Positions 1 through 6,555 of a stretch of DNA of 8,358 bases are shown piece by piece. Position 1 is the stretch's first letter; the number at the start of each line of letters is the position of its first letter. A model generated the notes under the pieces. That model searched no databases and was not told the DNA's origin. It saw nothing but the letters and a program-made list of their open reading frames with translations. The DNA lies in contig QHWK01000304.1 of assembly GCA_003223775.1 (NCBI GenBank), positions 1-8,358 of the forward strand, read 5' to 3'. The stretch comes from Acidobacteriota bacterium. GTDB lineage: Bacteria; Acidobacteriota; Vicinamibacteria; Vicinamibacterales; CAVVIG01. Both the position numbers and the translations under genes were made by a program.

Positions 1-2
1 TG

Positions 3-134
3 ATGATCGTCAACTACAACACCGACATCTCGCAGTACTGGGAATGGTCGGGCACGGGCCTGCGCCCGATTGACGACACCAACGAAGCGTACAAGCTTGG
101 TGTAAATTACTTGATGTACGGCCTCACGCACTAA
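3..134 (+). CDS. DUF4159 domain protein, C-terminal end (5'-truncated by window)
   Basis: This is the last 43 codons of a gene whose start lies left of the window; the ATG at position 3 is probably an internal methionine. The frame ends in TAA at 132-134. The tail reads MIVNYNTDISQYWEWSGTG, then a segment ending EAYKLGVNYLMYGLTH. From memory, the YNTDISQYWEWS and AYKLGVNYLMYGLTH segments are characteristic of the C-terminus of DUF4159 proteins, common in Acidobacteriota, often exported and of unknown biochemical role. A 174-bp spacer separates it from the next gene on the same strand, so co-transcription is possible but not shown. The family call is fairly secure; function cannot be given. 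Confidence 0.75.
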   Translation: MIVNYNTDISQYWEWSGTGLRPIDDTNEAYKLGVNYLMYGLTH

Positions 135-308
135 GCCGTCGTGCGCCTGACTTCTTAATCAGACCTCATCGATACACGGCCCACCGAGTACGTCTCCGTC
201 TGTCGCTGGCGTGCGCATTGCGTAATCATCGATCGCGGCGATGAAGACCACGACCCGCAGTCCGCTCGACCGCAGTACCACGACGAAGCAGGAACAGGGA
301 TTCGAACA

Positions 309-3300
309 ATGACCAGGGTGTGTACGGTCGCGTTGATTGCGCTCGGCCTTTTCGCGGCGCGCGCGAATGCGCAGGAACGTTTGTGCGATGCGTCCGCGGA
401 GAACTGCCGGACGCCGTTGATAGATCTGATCAATAACGAACATCAGGGTATCGACGTCGGCGTCTGGTTCTGGAAAGACGATCGATTCGTCACGGCGCTC
501 GTGAACGCGAAGAACCGCGGCGTGCCCATCCGCATCATCATGGACCCGCGCGCCAACGTGCAGTACCCGACCAATAAAGGCGAGCTCGACAAGCTGCAGG
601 CGGCCGGCATCCCGATGCGGAAGCGGATCGCCGGCGACATCTGCCACTGGAAGCTGATGATTTTCGCCGGGCAGGGCGTCGTCGAATGGTCGGGCGCCAA
701 CTTCAGCCCGACCGCGTTCGTGCCCCAGGATCCATACAAAGACTACGAGGACGAGGTCATCTATTTCTCGCGGAAGCTCGTGTCCTCTTTCATGACGATG
801 TTCGACAACATCTGGACCAACACAAAGGAGTACGCCAACTACGCGAACGTGCCGCCGACGCTCGTGCGCAACTATCCGACGAACCCGATCGATCCGCGGC
901 TCAACTTCCCGCCGAAGGACAGCTATCAGGATCGCCTCGTGCCGCTCATCGATCGCGAGCCCGCCGCCGGCTGGATCGACGTCGACATCTATCGCATCAC
1001 GCTGGCGCGTCCGGTGGACGCGCTGATCCGCGCCGCCTCGCGCGGCGTGCGGATCCGGATGTATCTCGATCCCGCCGAGTACGCGAATACGAAGCGGCCC
1101 GGCAACAAGGTGCAGATGGATCGGCTCGTCGCCGCCGCGAAGCAGTATCCGGGGACGATCGAGATCCGGATGCGCAAGCATCTCGGGCTGAACCACCAGA
1201 AGACCGCGTGGTTCCACGCGCAGCACGTCGTCGCCTTCGGCACGTCGAACTGGTCGGACGCCTCCGACGACAACCAGCTCGAGGCGAACATCTTCACCGA
1301 CAAGCTGCCAGGCGATCCGCTGAACGACTTCCTGTTCGACGAGCTCTATCGTGTGTTCAACCGCAAGTGGCACAACTCGAATCCCGTCGGGTCGATCGAG
1401 ACCGAAGCCTGGCGTACGCCGACGCTGCCGGATCCGACGCTCGGCAACAAGTGCCTCGATCCGAACGCCACCAATTACGGCGGCCCGCTGCCGTGCGAGT
1501 ATCCGCCGCCGCCGCCGCCGCCCCCGCCGCCGGATCCCACCGCGACCACAGTGGTGCTGTACGCGGCGAAGGGCGCCATCACGGGCACGCGCTGGCAGAT
1601 CGCCGCCGACGCGACTGCCGCAGGCGGGAACGCGCTGCGGAATCCGAATCTGAACGAGAACAAGGTCGCGCCGGCCCTCGCCTCGCCGGCCAGCTATGTC
1701 CAGATGTCGTTCACCGCGATGAAGAACACGCCCTACCACATGTGGGTGCGGCTGCGCGCGGAGCTCGACAATGCGCAGAACGATTCGGTCCACATCCAGT
1801 TCAACGACGCCGTCATCGCGTCGGGCTCGACCACGCCGATGGCAAAGATCGGCACGACAACGTCGGCGGAGTTCATCCTCCAGGACGGGCCGAGTGGCGG
1901 CGCCGACGTGGGCTGGGGATGGACCGACAACGGTTGGGACAAAGCCGCGGACTTCATCTACTTCCCGACGAGCGGGACGCACACACTGCGGATCCAGCAG
2001 CGTGAGGACGGCCCATACGTCGATCAGATCGTCCTGAGCCCGACGACGTACTTCTCGGCAGCGCCGGGACCCCATACCAACGACGCGACGATCCTGCCCG
2101 AGGGATCGTTGAACGATGCGGCCGGCTCGCCGAGCTGCACGTTCTCCCTCTCGTGGATCTCGGTGACGGGCAGTTCGACCGGCACCGGCAGCGGGACCGT
2201 GTCATTCACGGTCGCACAGAACACTGGCGCGGCGCGCAGCGCGTCGCTGGCGATCCAGGGTCAGACGCTGACCGTGTCGCAGGCAGCGCCGCCGCCGTCG
2301 GGCGCGACGACGATCGTCCTGTATGCCTCGAAGGCGGCGATCACCGGAACCCGGTGGCAGACGCTCGCCGATACGACGGCCGCCGGCGGCAGCGCGATCG
2401 CGAACCCGAACCTGTCGCAAGCCAAGGTCGCGCCGGCGCTGGCCGCGCCGGCGAGCTTCGTCGAGCTGCCGTTCGCCGCGATGGGCGGCGTCGGGTATCA
2501 CATGTGGATCCGCCTGCGCGCGGAGGGCAACCTGACGTCGAACGACTCGGTGCACGTGCAGTTCAACGACGCCGTGGCCGGCAGCGCGTCGACGACGCCG
2601 ACGATGGGCTTCGGGACCACGAGCTCGGCGGAGTTCGTGCTGCAGGATGGATCGACCGGCGCCGTGCCGAGCGGATGGGGCTGGACCGACAACGGGTGGG
2701 GCGTCCTCGGCGATCCGATCTACTTCGCCGCGTCGGGCACGCACACGATGCGTATTCAGCAGCGCGAGGACGGCGCGATCGTCGATCAGATCGTGCTCAG
2801 CCCCGACACGTACTTCACGACGCCGCCCGGCGCAGCCACCAACGACGTCACGATTCTGCCAGAGACGGCGGGATCGACCGGCGGCGGCGGCGGAGGAGGC
2901 GGCGGCGGCACCGCGAGCGGCGACATCATTCTCCATCCGTCGAACGCAACCGTCGCCGGCAACTGGATCGTGACGAGCGACGCGACCGCCGCCGGCGGCG
3001 CGAGCCTGCTCAACCCCGATAACAACGCGGCGAAGATCGCCGAAGGGTCGGCGGCGGTCGCCGCACCGGCGGACTACTTCGAGATGACGTTCGACGCGGC
3101 CGCGAATACGCCGTACCACCTGTGGATTCGCGGCAAGGCGACGGCCGACAGCTGGGCGAACGATTCGGCCTACATCCAGTTCGACGGCAGCGTCGCCGCC
3201 GACGGCGTGACGCCGACGTTTGCGATCGGCACCACGAGCGCGGCGTCGTACAGCCTCGAGGACTGCGCCAACTGCGGCGTCGCCGCCTGGGGCTGGCAGG

Positions 3301-3485
3301 ATGCCGGCGGCTACGGCGCCGGCATCTCCGGATCGCCGATTTATTTCAAGACGACCGGCCCGCAGCGGATCCGCGTGCAGGTACGCGAGGACGGGCTTGC
3401 GATCGATCAGATCGTCTTCTCGCCGCAGCGGTACTCTACGCAGTCGCCGGGTCTCGAGAAGAACGACACGACGATCGTGCAGTGA
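309..3485 (+). CDS. Secreted PLD-like (HKD-type) protein with three CBM-like modules and a BACON remnant
   Basis: The 1058-residue protein begins with a signal peptide (hydrophobic residues 7-18, likely cleavage after ANA at 19-21). Two phospholipase-D-type half-sites follow. The first has H113-x-K115 and SGAN at 128-131. The second has H296-x-K298, GTSN at 311-314 and a downstream E325. Both lack the Asp expected four residues after the Lys (A120 and H303 instead), so hydrolase activity is likely but not assured; substrate (phosphodiester or nucleic acid) is unknown. Next come a Cys-bounded motif (C382-C396), a run of ten prolines (399-408), and three modules at about 411-598, 665-852 and 871-1058. 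A BACON-like piece (about 608-659) separates modules 1 and 2, and a poly-Gly linker (858-867) separates modules 2 and 3. The modules probably bind carbohydrate or the cell surface (inference). The start is supported by an AGGGA sequence eight bases upstream and by the signal peptide. Confidence 0.85.
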   Translation: MTRVCTVALIALGLFAARANAQERLCDASAENCRTPLIDLINNEHQGIDVGVWFWKDDRFVTALVNAKNRGVPIRIIMDPRANVQYPTNKGELDKLQAAGIPMRKRIAGDICHWKLMIFAGQGVVEWSGANFSPTAFVPQDPYKDYEDEVIYFSRKLVSSFMTMFDNIWTNTKEYANYANVPPTLVRNYPTNPIDPRLNFPPKDSYQDRLVPLIDREPAAGWIDVDIYRITLARPVDALIRAASRGVRIRMYLDPAEYANTKRPGNKVQMDRLVAAAKQYPGTIEIRMRKHLGLNHQKTAWFHAQHVVAFGTSNWSDASDDNQLEANIFTDKLPGDPLNDFLFDELYRVFNRKWHNSNPVGSIETEAWRTPTLPDPTLGNKCLDPNATNYGGPLPCEYPPPPPPPPPPDPTATTVVLYAAKGAITGTRWQIAADATAAGGNALRNPNLNENKVAPALASPASYVQMSFTAMKNTPYHMWVRLRAELDNAQNDSVHIQFNDAVIASGSTTPMAKIGTTTSAEFILQDGPSGGADVGWGWTDNGWDKAADFIYFPTSGTHTLRIQQREDGPYVDQIVLSPTTYFSAAPGPHTNDATILPEGSLNDAAGSPSCTFSLSWISVTGSSTGTGSGTVSFTVAQNTGAARSASLAIQGQTLTVSQAAPPPSGATTIVLYASKAAITGTRWQTLADTTAAGGSAIANPNLSQAKVAPALAAPASFVELPFAAMGGVGYHMWIRLRAEGNLTSNDSVHVQFNDAVAGSASTTPTMGFGTTSSAEFVLQDGSTGAVPSGWGWTDNGWGVLGDPIYFAASGTHTMRIQQREDGAIVDQIVLSPDTYFTTPPGAATNDVTILPETAGSTGGGGGGGGGGTASGDIILHPSNATVAGNWIVTSDATAAGGASLLNPDNNAAKIAEGSAAVAAPADYFEMTFDAAANTPYHLWIRGKATADSWANDSAYIQFDGSVAADGVTPTFAIGTTSAASYSLEDCANCGVAAWGWQDAGGYGAGISGSPIYFKTTGPQRIRVQVREDGLAIDQIVFSPQRYSTQSPGLEKNDTTIVQ
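1539..3482 (+). repeat. Three intragenic copies of a CBM/galactose-binding-like module
   Basis: Modules lie at about 1539-2102, 2301-2864 and 2919-3482. Shared landmarks are YHMW/YHLW (residues 476, 730 and 936), NDSVHxQF or NDSAYIQF (491, 745, 951), a W-G-W-T/Q-D block (536, 790, 994), REDG (565, 819, 1026), V/IDQIV (571, 825, 1032) and a closing N-D-x-T-I. Copies 1 and 2 are clearly closer to each other than to copy 3, which alone has an EDCANCG cysteine pair. A beta-sandwich, ligand-binding fold is inferred from the Trp/Asp-rich pattern and from recalled similar tails on other acidobacterial secreted proteins; it is not proven here. Confidence 0.7.
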
Positions 3486-3537
3486 GAGAATTAAGAAGTA
3501 AGAATTATTCCAAATTCCAAATTCTTAATTACACCCG
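3486..3537. terminator. AT-rich convergent spacer with nested inverted repeats; possible bidirectional terminator
   Basis: This spacer lies between the 3' ends of two convergent genes and is strikingly AT-rich against the GC-rich flanks. AATTAAGAA (3489-3497) is a perfect inverted match to TTCTTAATT (3522-3530). A competing inner pair is TAAGAATT (3499-3506) with AATTCTTA (3520-3527), around a 13-base loop. TTCCAAA occurs twice in tandem (3508-3521). There is no GC stem followed by a T run, so a classical intrinsic terminator is not certain. The position and symmetry fit termination from both sides, or a small dispersed intergenic repeat. Confidence 0.4.
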
Positions 3538-3837
3538 TCACGCCGTGCCGCGCGACATCGCGGCCTTCACCCGATCGGCGGTGAACGGCACCGTGCGGAG
3601 CCTCACGCCCGTCGCGTCGAACACCGCGTTGGCGAGCGCGGCGGCGACGGGCGCCGTTGCCGCCTCGCCGGCGCCGAGCAGCGGCTGATCGCGGCGATCG
3701 ATCAGAATCACCTCGACCGGCGGCGCATCGGGGAAGCGCAGGATCGGATAGCTGCTCCAGTCGACGCTCGTCACGCGCGCGCGATCGAAGGTGACCTCCT
3801 CGTGCAGCGCGCGGCTCAGCGTCTGCACGATGCGACC
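3538..3837 (-). pseudogene. Detached C-terminal fragment of the molybdopterin-binding subunit (out of frame with its 5' part)
   Basis: About 97 codons from IVQTLSRALHEEV (3831) to the TGA at 3540-3538 continue the molybdenum hydroxylase large subunit, but in another frame from the upstream part. The fragment holds the LGAGEAATAP motif, whose Glu (fragment residue 56) corresponds to the family's catalytic base, and the C-terminal ANAVFDATGVRLRTVPFT signature. No plausible start codon and ribosome site for independent translation is seen at its head. The natural joint is at GGTCGC (minus strand, 3837-3832). In recalled relatives a stretch of about 35 residues with an AHDCG...NPD motif lies between the two parts; it is absent here. 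Either the gene is genuinely disrupted or the sequence has a deletion error. Confidence 0.75.
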
Positions 3838-5594
3838 TCCATCGCCGTCGCGACGTAGTTTTCCGCCTGCTTGTAGCGCATGTAGGCGATGCCGCGTCCG
3901 CGCAGCAGGCCGCCGGATCCGGCGGCGCGGCGCGGCGACGGCCTCGCGTCCCACCCGAAGCGCTCGGCGCAGCGCGTGATCGCGTCGATCGCGCGCGGGT
4001 CGGTGAGCCGCGCGAGCCGGAACGCGACGGCGTCGGTCGCCGCCGCCGCCGCGAGCTCGTCGGTGAAGCTCTCGACCGCGAAGACGTTCGCGATCTTCCC
4101 CGGCGCGCGCAGGTTCGAGAGCTGCAGCGGCGCCTTCTTCGTCCAGTGCACGAGCACGCGCGCGTTCGCGACGTCGTAGGGCGGATCGCCGTTCTGCGTG
4201 ATCGCGCCGGCGCCCTGCCCGTGCTCCTGCGCCAGACCGGCGGCGTCCGCCGCGAGCAACGCGCGCGCGCCGGGCGCCTGCGCCGGCAGCCACATGTCGG
4301 TCGTCCAGCCGACGATCGCGCCGCGCGCGTCCATGCCCGCGCGCACGTCGATCAGCTGCTGCGGTCCCTTCGGGTCCCAGCCGGTCTCGTCCTGCCGCGA
4401 CCACTGCACGCGCACGGGTGCGCCGATCGTCTTCGAGATGAGCACCGCGTCGGCGGCCGCATGATCGCCGCCGTTGGTGCCGTACGATCCGGAGCCGTCG
4501 AGGAAGACGACGCGCAGCTTCTCCTGCGGGATGCCGAACACCTTCGAGAGGTTGCCGCGCAGGCCGTGCGTCCCCTGCGACGCGGACCACACCGTCGCCG
4601 TCCCGTCCGCGCGGACGTCCGCCACCGCGCACGACGGGCCGAGCGATGCGTGGCTCTGGAACGGCCAGAAATAGGTGGCGGAACACGTCTTCGCGGCGGC
4701 GCCCTTCGCGAAGACGTGTTCCGGCAGCGTCTGCGGCTCGGTCCACGTGGCGTTGAGCGTGGCCGCGGCGCGCACCGCCGCCCATTCGTCGGGCGCGACG
4801 ACGGCGAGAAAGCTGGCGGCGCGCACGATCGTCACGTCCGGGATCGCGCGCACCGACGACTCGTCGACCGAGACGAGCGTCGCGCCGATCGCGGGCGGCC
4901 GAATCACGCGCGCGTGCAGCATGCCGGGCAGCGTGAAGTCGTGCACGTAGACGTGGCGCCCGCTGCACTTCGCCGGCACGTCGGGGCGCGGCAGCGGCTG
5001 GCCGACTGTGACGTAGCTCGAGGGCGATCGCAGCGGCGCCTTCGCATCCATTTTGAGCTGCAGCCGCCGATCGCCGACGAGCGACGCGATCGTGACGCCG
5101 TCGCCCGACGAGGCGCGGATCTCGCCGCCGGCGATCGCCAACTCGCCCGGTGCGCGGTTCAGCTTCGCGGCGGCGAGCGCGACGAGCGCCTGCCGCGCGG
5201 TGGCCGCCGCCTGCCGCACTTCGGCGCCGCCGCGCGTCAGCCCGGTGCTGCCGCCGGTGCCGCCCTGATCGGGACAGCGTCCCGTGTCGCCGTCCACGAT
5301 GGTGATGCGCGATGCGGGGATGCCCAGTTCTTCCGCCGCCATCTGCGCGACGGCGATCCGCAGGCCCGTGCCGACATCGACTTTGCCGGTGTAGACCGTG
5401 ACGGTGCCGTCGGCGTGGAAGGCGAGGAAGCTGTCCACCTCCGCCGGATCGATCAGCTTGCTGTCGTCTCCGCGCGGCGCGGCGCCGGCGCGCTGCGGCG
5501 ACGAACGCGCCCATCGCGGCGCGAGCGCGTCGAACGCGAAGCCGACGATCACGGCGCCGCCGGCTTTCAGGAGGTCGCGACGCTGCAGCATCAT
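3816..5594 (-). CDS. Xanthine dehydrogenase/isoquinoline 1-oxidoreductase-type molybdopterin-binding subunit (frameshifted before C-terminus)
   Basis: This is the large, molybdenum-cofactor subunit of an aldehyde/xanthine-oxidase-family hydroxylase, which would hydroxylate an N-heterocycle or aldehyde. The open frame is 592 residues and ends prematurely in ASCRR after a native-looking YVATAMEVA; relatives are usually above 700. The N-terminus QRRDLLKAGGAVIVGFAF is Tat-like (R5-R6), implying folded export to the periplasm. Family landmarks are GRCPDQGGTGGSTG (106-117), PDVPAKCSGRHVYVHDF (204-220), PFQSHASLGPSCAVADV (311-327), GSGSYGTNGGDHAAADA (367-383), QWSRQDETGWDPKG (397-410) and NLRAPGKIANVF (494-505). 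The stretch around residues 288-304 looks shortened and coincides with a perfect hairpin. It lies 13 bases after the [2Fe-2S] subunit gene, with AGGAGG upstream of paired ATGs, so the two form an operon. Without the C-terminal piece carrying the catalytic Glu, the product is probably inactive. Confidence 0.85.
   Translation of the reverse strand: MMLQRRDLLKAGGAVIVGFAFDALAPRWARSSPQRAGAAPRGDDSKLIDPAEVDSFLAFHADGTVTVYTGKVDVGTGLRIAVAQMAAEELGIPASRITIVDGDTGRCPDQGGTGGSTGLTRGGAEVRQAAATARQALVALAAAKLNRAPGELAIAGGEIRASSGDGVTIASLVGDRRLQLKMDAKAPLRSPSSYVTVGQPLPRPDVPAKCSGRHVYVHDFTLPGMLHARVIRPPAIGATLVSVDESSVRAIPDVTIVRAASFLAVVAPDEWAAVRAAATLNATWTEPQTLPEHVFAKGAAAKTCSATYFWPFQSHASLGPSCAVADVRADGTATVWSASQGTHGLRGNLSKVFGIPQEKLRVVFLDGSGSYGTNGGDHAAADAVLISKTIGAPVRVQWSRQDETGWDPKGPQQLIDVRAGMDARGAIVGWTTDMWLPAQAPGARALLAADAAGLAQEHGQGAGAITQNGDPPYDVANARVLVHWTKKAPLQLSNLRAPGKIANVFAVESFTDELAAAAATDAVAFRLARLTDPRAIDAITRCAERFGWDARPSPRRAAGSGGLLRGRGIAYMRYKQAENYVATAMEVASCRR
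4679..4723. repeat. Perfect 17-bp inverted repeat with 11-nt spacer inside the large-subunit gene
   Basis: CGGAACACGTCTTCGCG (4679-4695) is the exact reverse complement of CGCGAAGACGTGTTCCG (4707-4723), separated by 11 bases. Read on the gene strand, the arms encode roughly PEHVFA and AKTCS, with KGAA between them. A perfect stem of this length within codons that should be constrained by protein sequence is unusual. It coincides with a place where the protein appears shorter than its relatives. Confidence 0.9.
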
Positions 5595-5600
5595 GTGAGG

Positions 5601-5606
5601 CCTCCT
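5601..5606 (-). promoter_or_regulatory. Shine-Dalgarno AGGAGG for the molybdopterin subunit
   Basis: The minus strand reads AGGAGG six bases before the ATG at 5594 and nine bases before a second in-frame ATG at 5591. Either could be the start; the product differs by one Met. The site lies in the 13-base gap after the small-subunit stop codon, supporting translation from a shared message. Confidence 0.8.
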
Positions 5607-5607
5607 G

Positions 5608-6072
5608 TCAGGCGCGCGACGCGCGCGCGACGGCGCGCACGATGCGCGTATGCGTGCCGCAGCGGCACAGGTTGCCGGCGAGCGTCCGTTTGATGTGATC
5701 GTCGGTCGGCATCGAGGTCTGCGAGAGCAGCGACGCCGCCGTCGTCATGATCATCCCGCTCGTGCAGTAGCCGCACTGCGCGGCCTGCTCGGCGACGAAC
5801 GCCGTCTGCACGCGGTGCAGCGCCGGTCCGTCGGCCAGGCCTTCGATCGTCGTGATCGATCGGCCGGCCGCGCGATCGACGCGCGTCTGGCAGGATCGCA
5901 CGGCGCGCCCGTCCATCATCACCGTGCACGCGCCGCATTGCCCGAGGCCGCAGCCGAACTTCACGCCGCGCAGGCCGAACTGATTGCGCAGCACGTAGAG
6001 CAGCGGCTGCGCCGGATCCCAGGAGTCGGCCGAGACGCCGCGTCCGTTGAGCCGAAACGCATAGCTGGCCAT
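5608..6072 (-). CDS. (2Fe-2S)-binding subunit of molybdenum hydroxylase (isoquinoline 1-oxidoreductase alpha-like)
   Basis: This 154-residue electron-transfer subunit is of normal length for the two-subunit, FAD-less hydroxylases. An N-terminal plant-type ferredoxin domain (about 1-75) has C41, C46, C49 and C61 in CGLGQCGACTV...SCQ. The C-terminal helical domain carries the second cluster on C100, C103, C136 and C138 (CGYCTSG and CRCGTH). All eight ligands are present, so this gene looks intact, unlike its partner. It has no signal peptide, as expected if it is exported in complex with the Tat-bearing large subunit. AGGA precedes the ATG by eight bases. It is the first gene of a two-gene minus-strand operon, with only 23 bases to the divergent cytochrome gene, so its promoter must overlap that gene. 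The family is certain; the substrate is not. Confidence 0.93.
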   Translation of the reverse strand: MASYAFRLNGRGVSADSWDPAQPLLYVLRNQFGLRGVKFGCGLGQCGACTVMMDGRAVRSCQTRVDRAAGRSITTIEGLADGPALHRVQTAFVAEQAAQCGYCTSGMIMTTAASLLSQTSMPTDDHIKRTLAGNLCRCGTHTRIVRAVARASRA

Positions 6073-6083
6073 GACGCCGATCC

Positions 6084-6089
6084 TATACT
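6084..6089 (+). promoter_or_regulatory. Candidate -10 box (TATACT) for the cytochrome gene, possibly leaderless
   Basis: TATACT ends seven bases before the ATG at 6096, placing a predicted transcription start at or next to the A of the start codon. No Shine-Dalgarno is visible before that ATG, consistent with a leaderless message. No convincing -35 box lies at 16-18 bases spacing, so this is only a candidate. Confidence 0.3.
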
Positions 6090-6095
6090 GAGCGG

Positions 6096-6461
6096 ATGAA
6101 ATCGATCGCGTCGATCATGCTGGCCGCGCTCCTCCAGCCGCCCTCGCCGCCGGCCATCGTCGACACGCCGACGGTGAAGATGCTGACCGGCCTCACCGTG
6201 CCGGAGTTCGAGGCGGAGATGCAGCGCATGACGCAGGCGCTCGGCGCGTCGTGCGGCACCTGCCACGTGCGCGGCAGCTTCGCGAGCGACGCGAATCCGC
6301 GGAAGGCGGTCGCGCTGCGCATGCTCGAGATGACGAAGGCGATCAACCGCCAGTTCTTCCCCGACTACAAAGCGGAAGAAGGCGCGTCGCGGCTCGGCCG
6401 CGTGACGTGCTTCACGTGTCATCAAGGCGAGCTGCACCCGAAGGCCCCGCCGCCGCTCTGA
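6096..6461 (+). CDS. Small dihaem c-type cytochrome, photosynthetic reaction-centre cytochrome c subunit-like
   Basis: This is a 121-residue exported cytochrome. A short hydrophobic N-terminus (about residues 4-13) precedes a proline-rich stretch and probably acts as signal peptide or anchor. Two haem-attachment motifs are present: C53-G-T-C56-H57 and C105-F-T-C108-H109. The spacing, the LTVPEFEAEMQRMTQALGA helix before haem 1, and the RMLEMTKAIN segment with Met76 and Met79 as possible axial ligands resemble acidobacterial proteins assigned to the CytoC_RC family (recalled, not searched). The name does not imply photosynthesis. It is divergent from the molybdenum hydroxylase operon with a 23-base gap; periplasmic enzymes of that type commonly pass electrons to c-type cytochromes, so a redox partnership is plausible but inferred. 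The start is supported by the signal-like N-terminus rather than a ribosome site. Confidence 0.85.
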   Translation: MKSIASIMLAALLQPPSPPAIVDTPTVKMLTGLTVPEFEAEMQRMTQALGASCGTCHVRGSFASDANPRKAVALRMLEMTKAINRQFFPDYKAEEGASRLGRVTCFTCHQGELHPKAPPPL

Positions 6462-6468
6462 CGCGGCG

Positions 6469-6497
6469 AACTCTCCCGTTCCCGAACTCACCCGTTC
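6469..6497. repeat. Short imperfect direct repeat AACTC(T/A)CCCGTTC, period 16
   Basis: AACTCTCCCGTTC (6469-6481) recurs as AACTCACCCGTTC (6485-6497) with one mismatch, just after the cytochrome stop codon. It occupies part of the 94-base gap before the lipoprotein gene. A small GCACG-TGG-CGTGC hairpin follows at 6504-6516. No function is assigned. Confidence 0.5.
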
Positions 6498-6541
6498 TGC
6501 CAGGCACGTGGCGTGCACGCCCGATCGGTGAACCCGCATGC

Positions 6542-6550
6542 GAGAGGAGA
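6542..6550 (+). promoter_or_regulatory. Shine-Dalgarno GAGAGGAGA deciding the lipoprotein start
   Basis: The purine-rich GAGAGGAGA sits five bases before the ATG at 6556 and downstream of the in-frame ATG at 6538. It therefore selects 6556 as the start, which also puts a standard lipoprotein signal at the N-terminus. Confidence 0.75.
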
Positions 6551-6555
6551 ATGGG

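Noticed and set aside
135..308. Promoter or RNA element between the DUF4159 and PLD genes
   Set aside because: No convincing -35/-10 pair, tRNA or strong hairpin seen; only the AT motif at 151-159 stands out.
159..2075. Long minus-strand open frame (638 codons) opposite the PLD gene
   Set aside because: Arg/Val-rich antisense shadow of a GC-rich gene; no family signature, and the plus-strand product has a signal peptide, PLD motifs and module repeats.
4146..5693. Long plus-strand open frame (515 codons) opposite the molybdopterin subunit
   Set aside because: Arg-rich antisense shadow; the minus strand carries all conserved hydroxylase motifs.
6538..6555. Upstream ATG as lipoprotein start
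   Set aside because: It lies before the Shine-Dalgarno at 6542-6550 and would add MREENG ahead of a standard lipoprotein signal.
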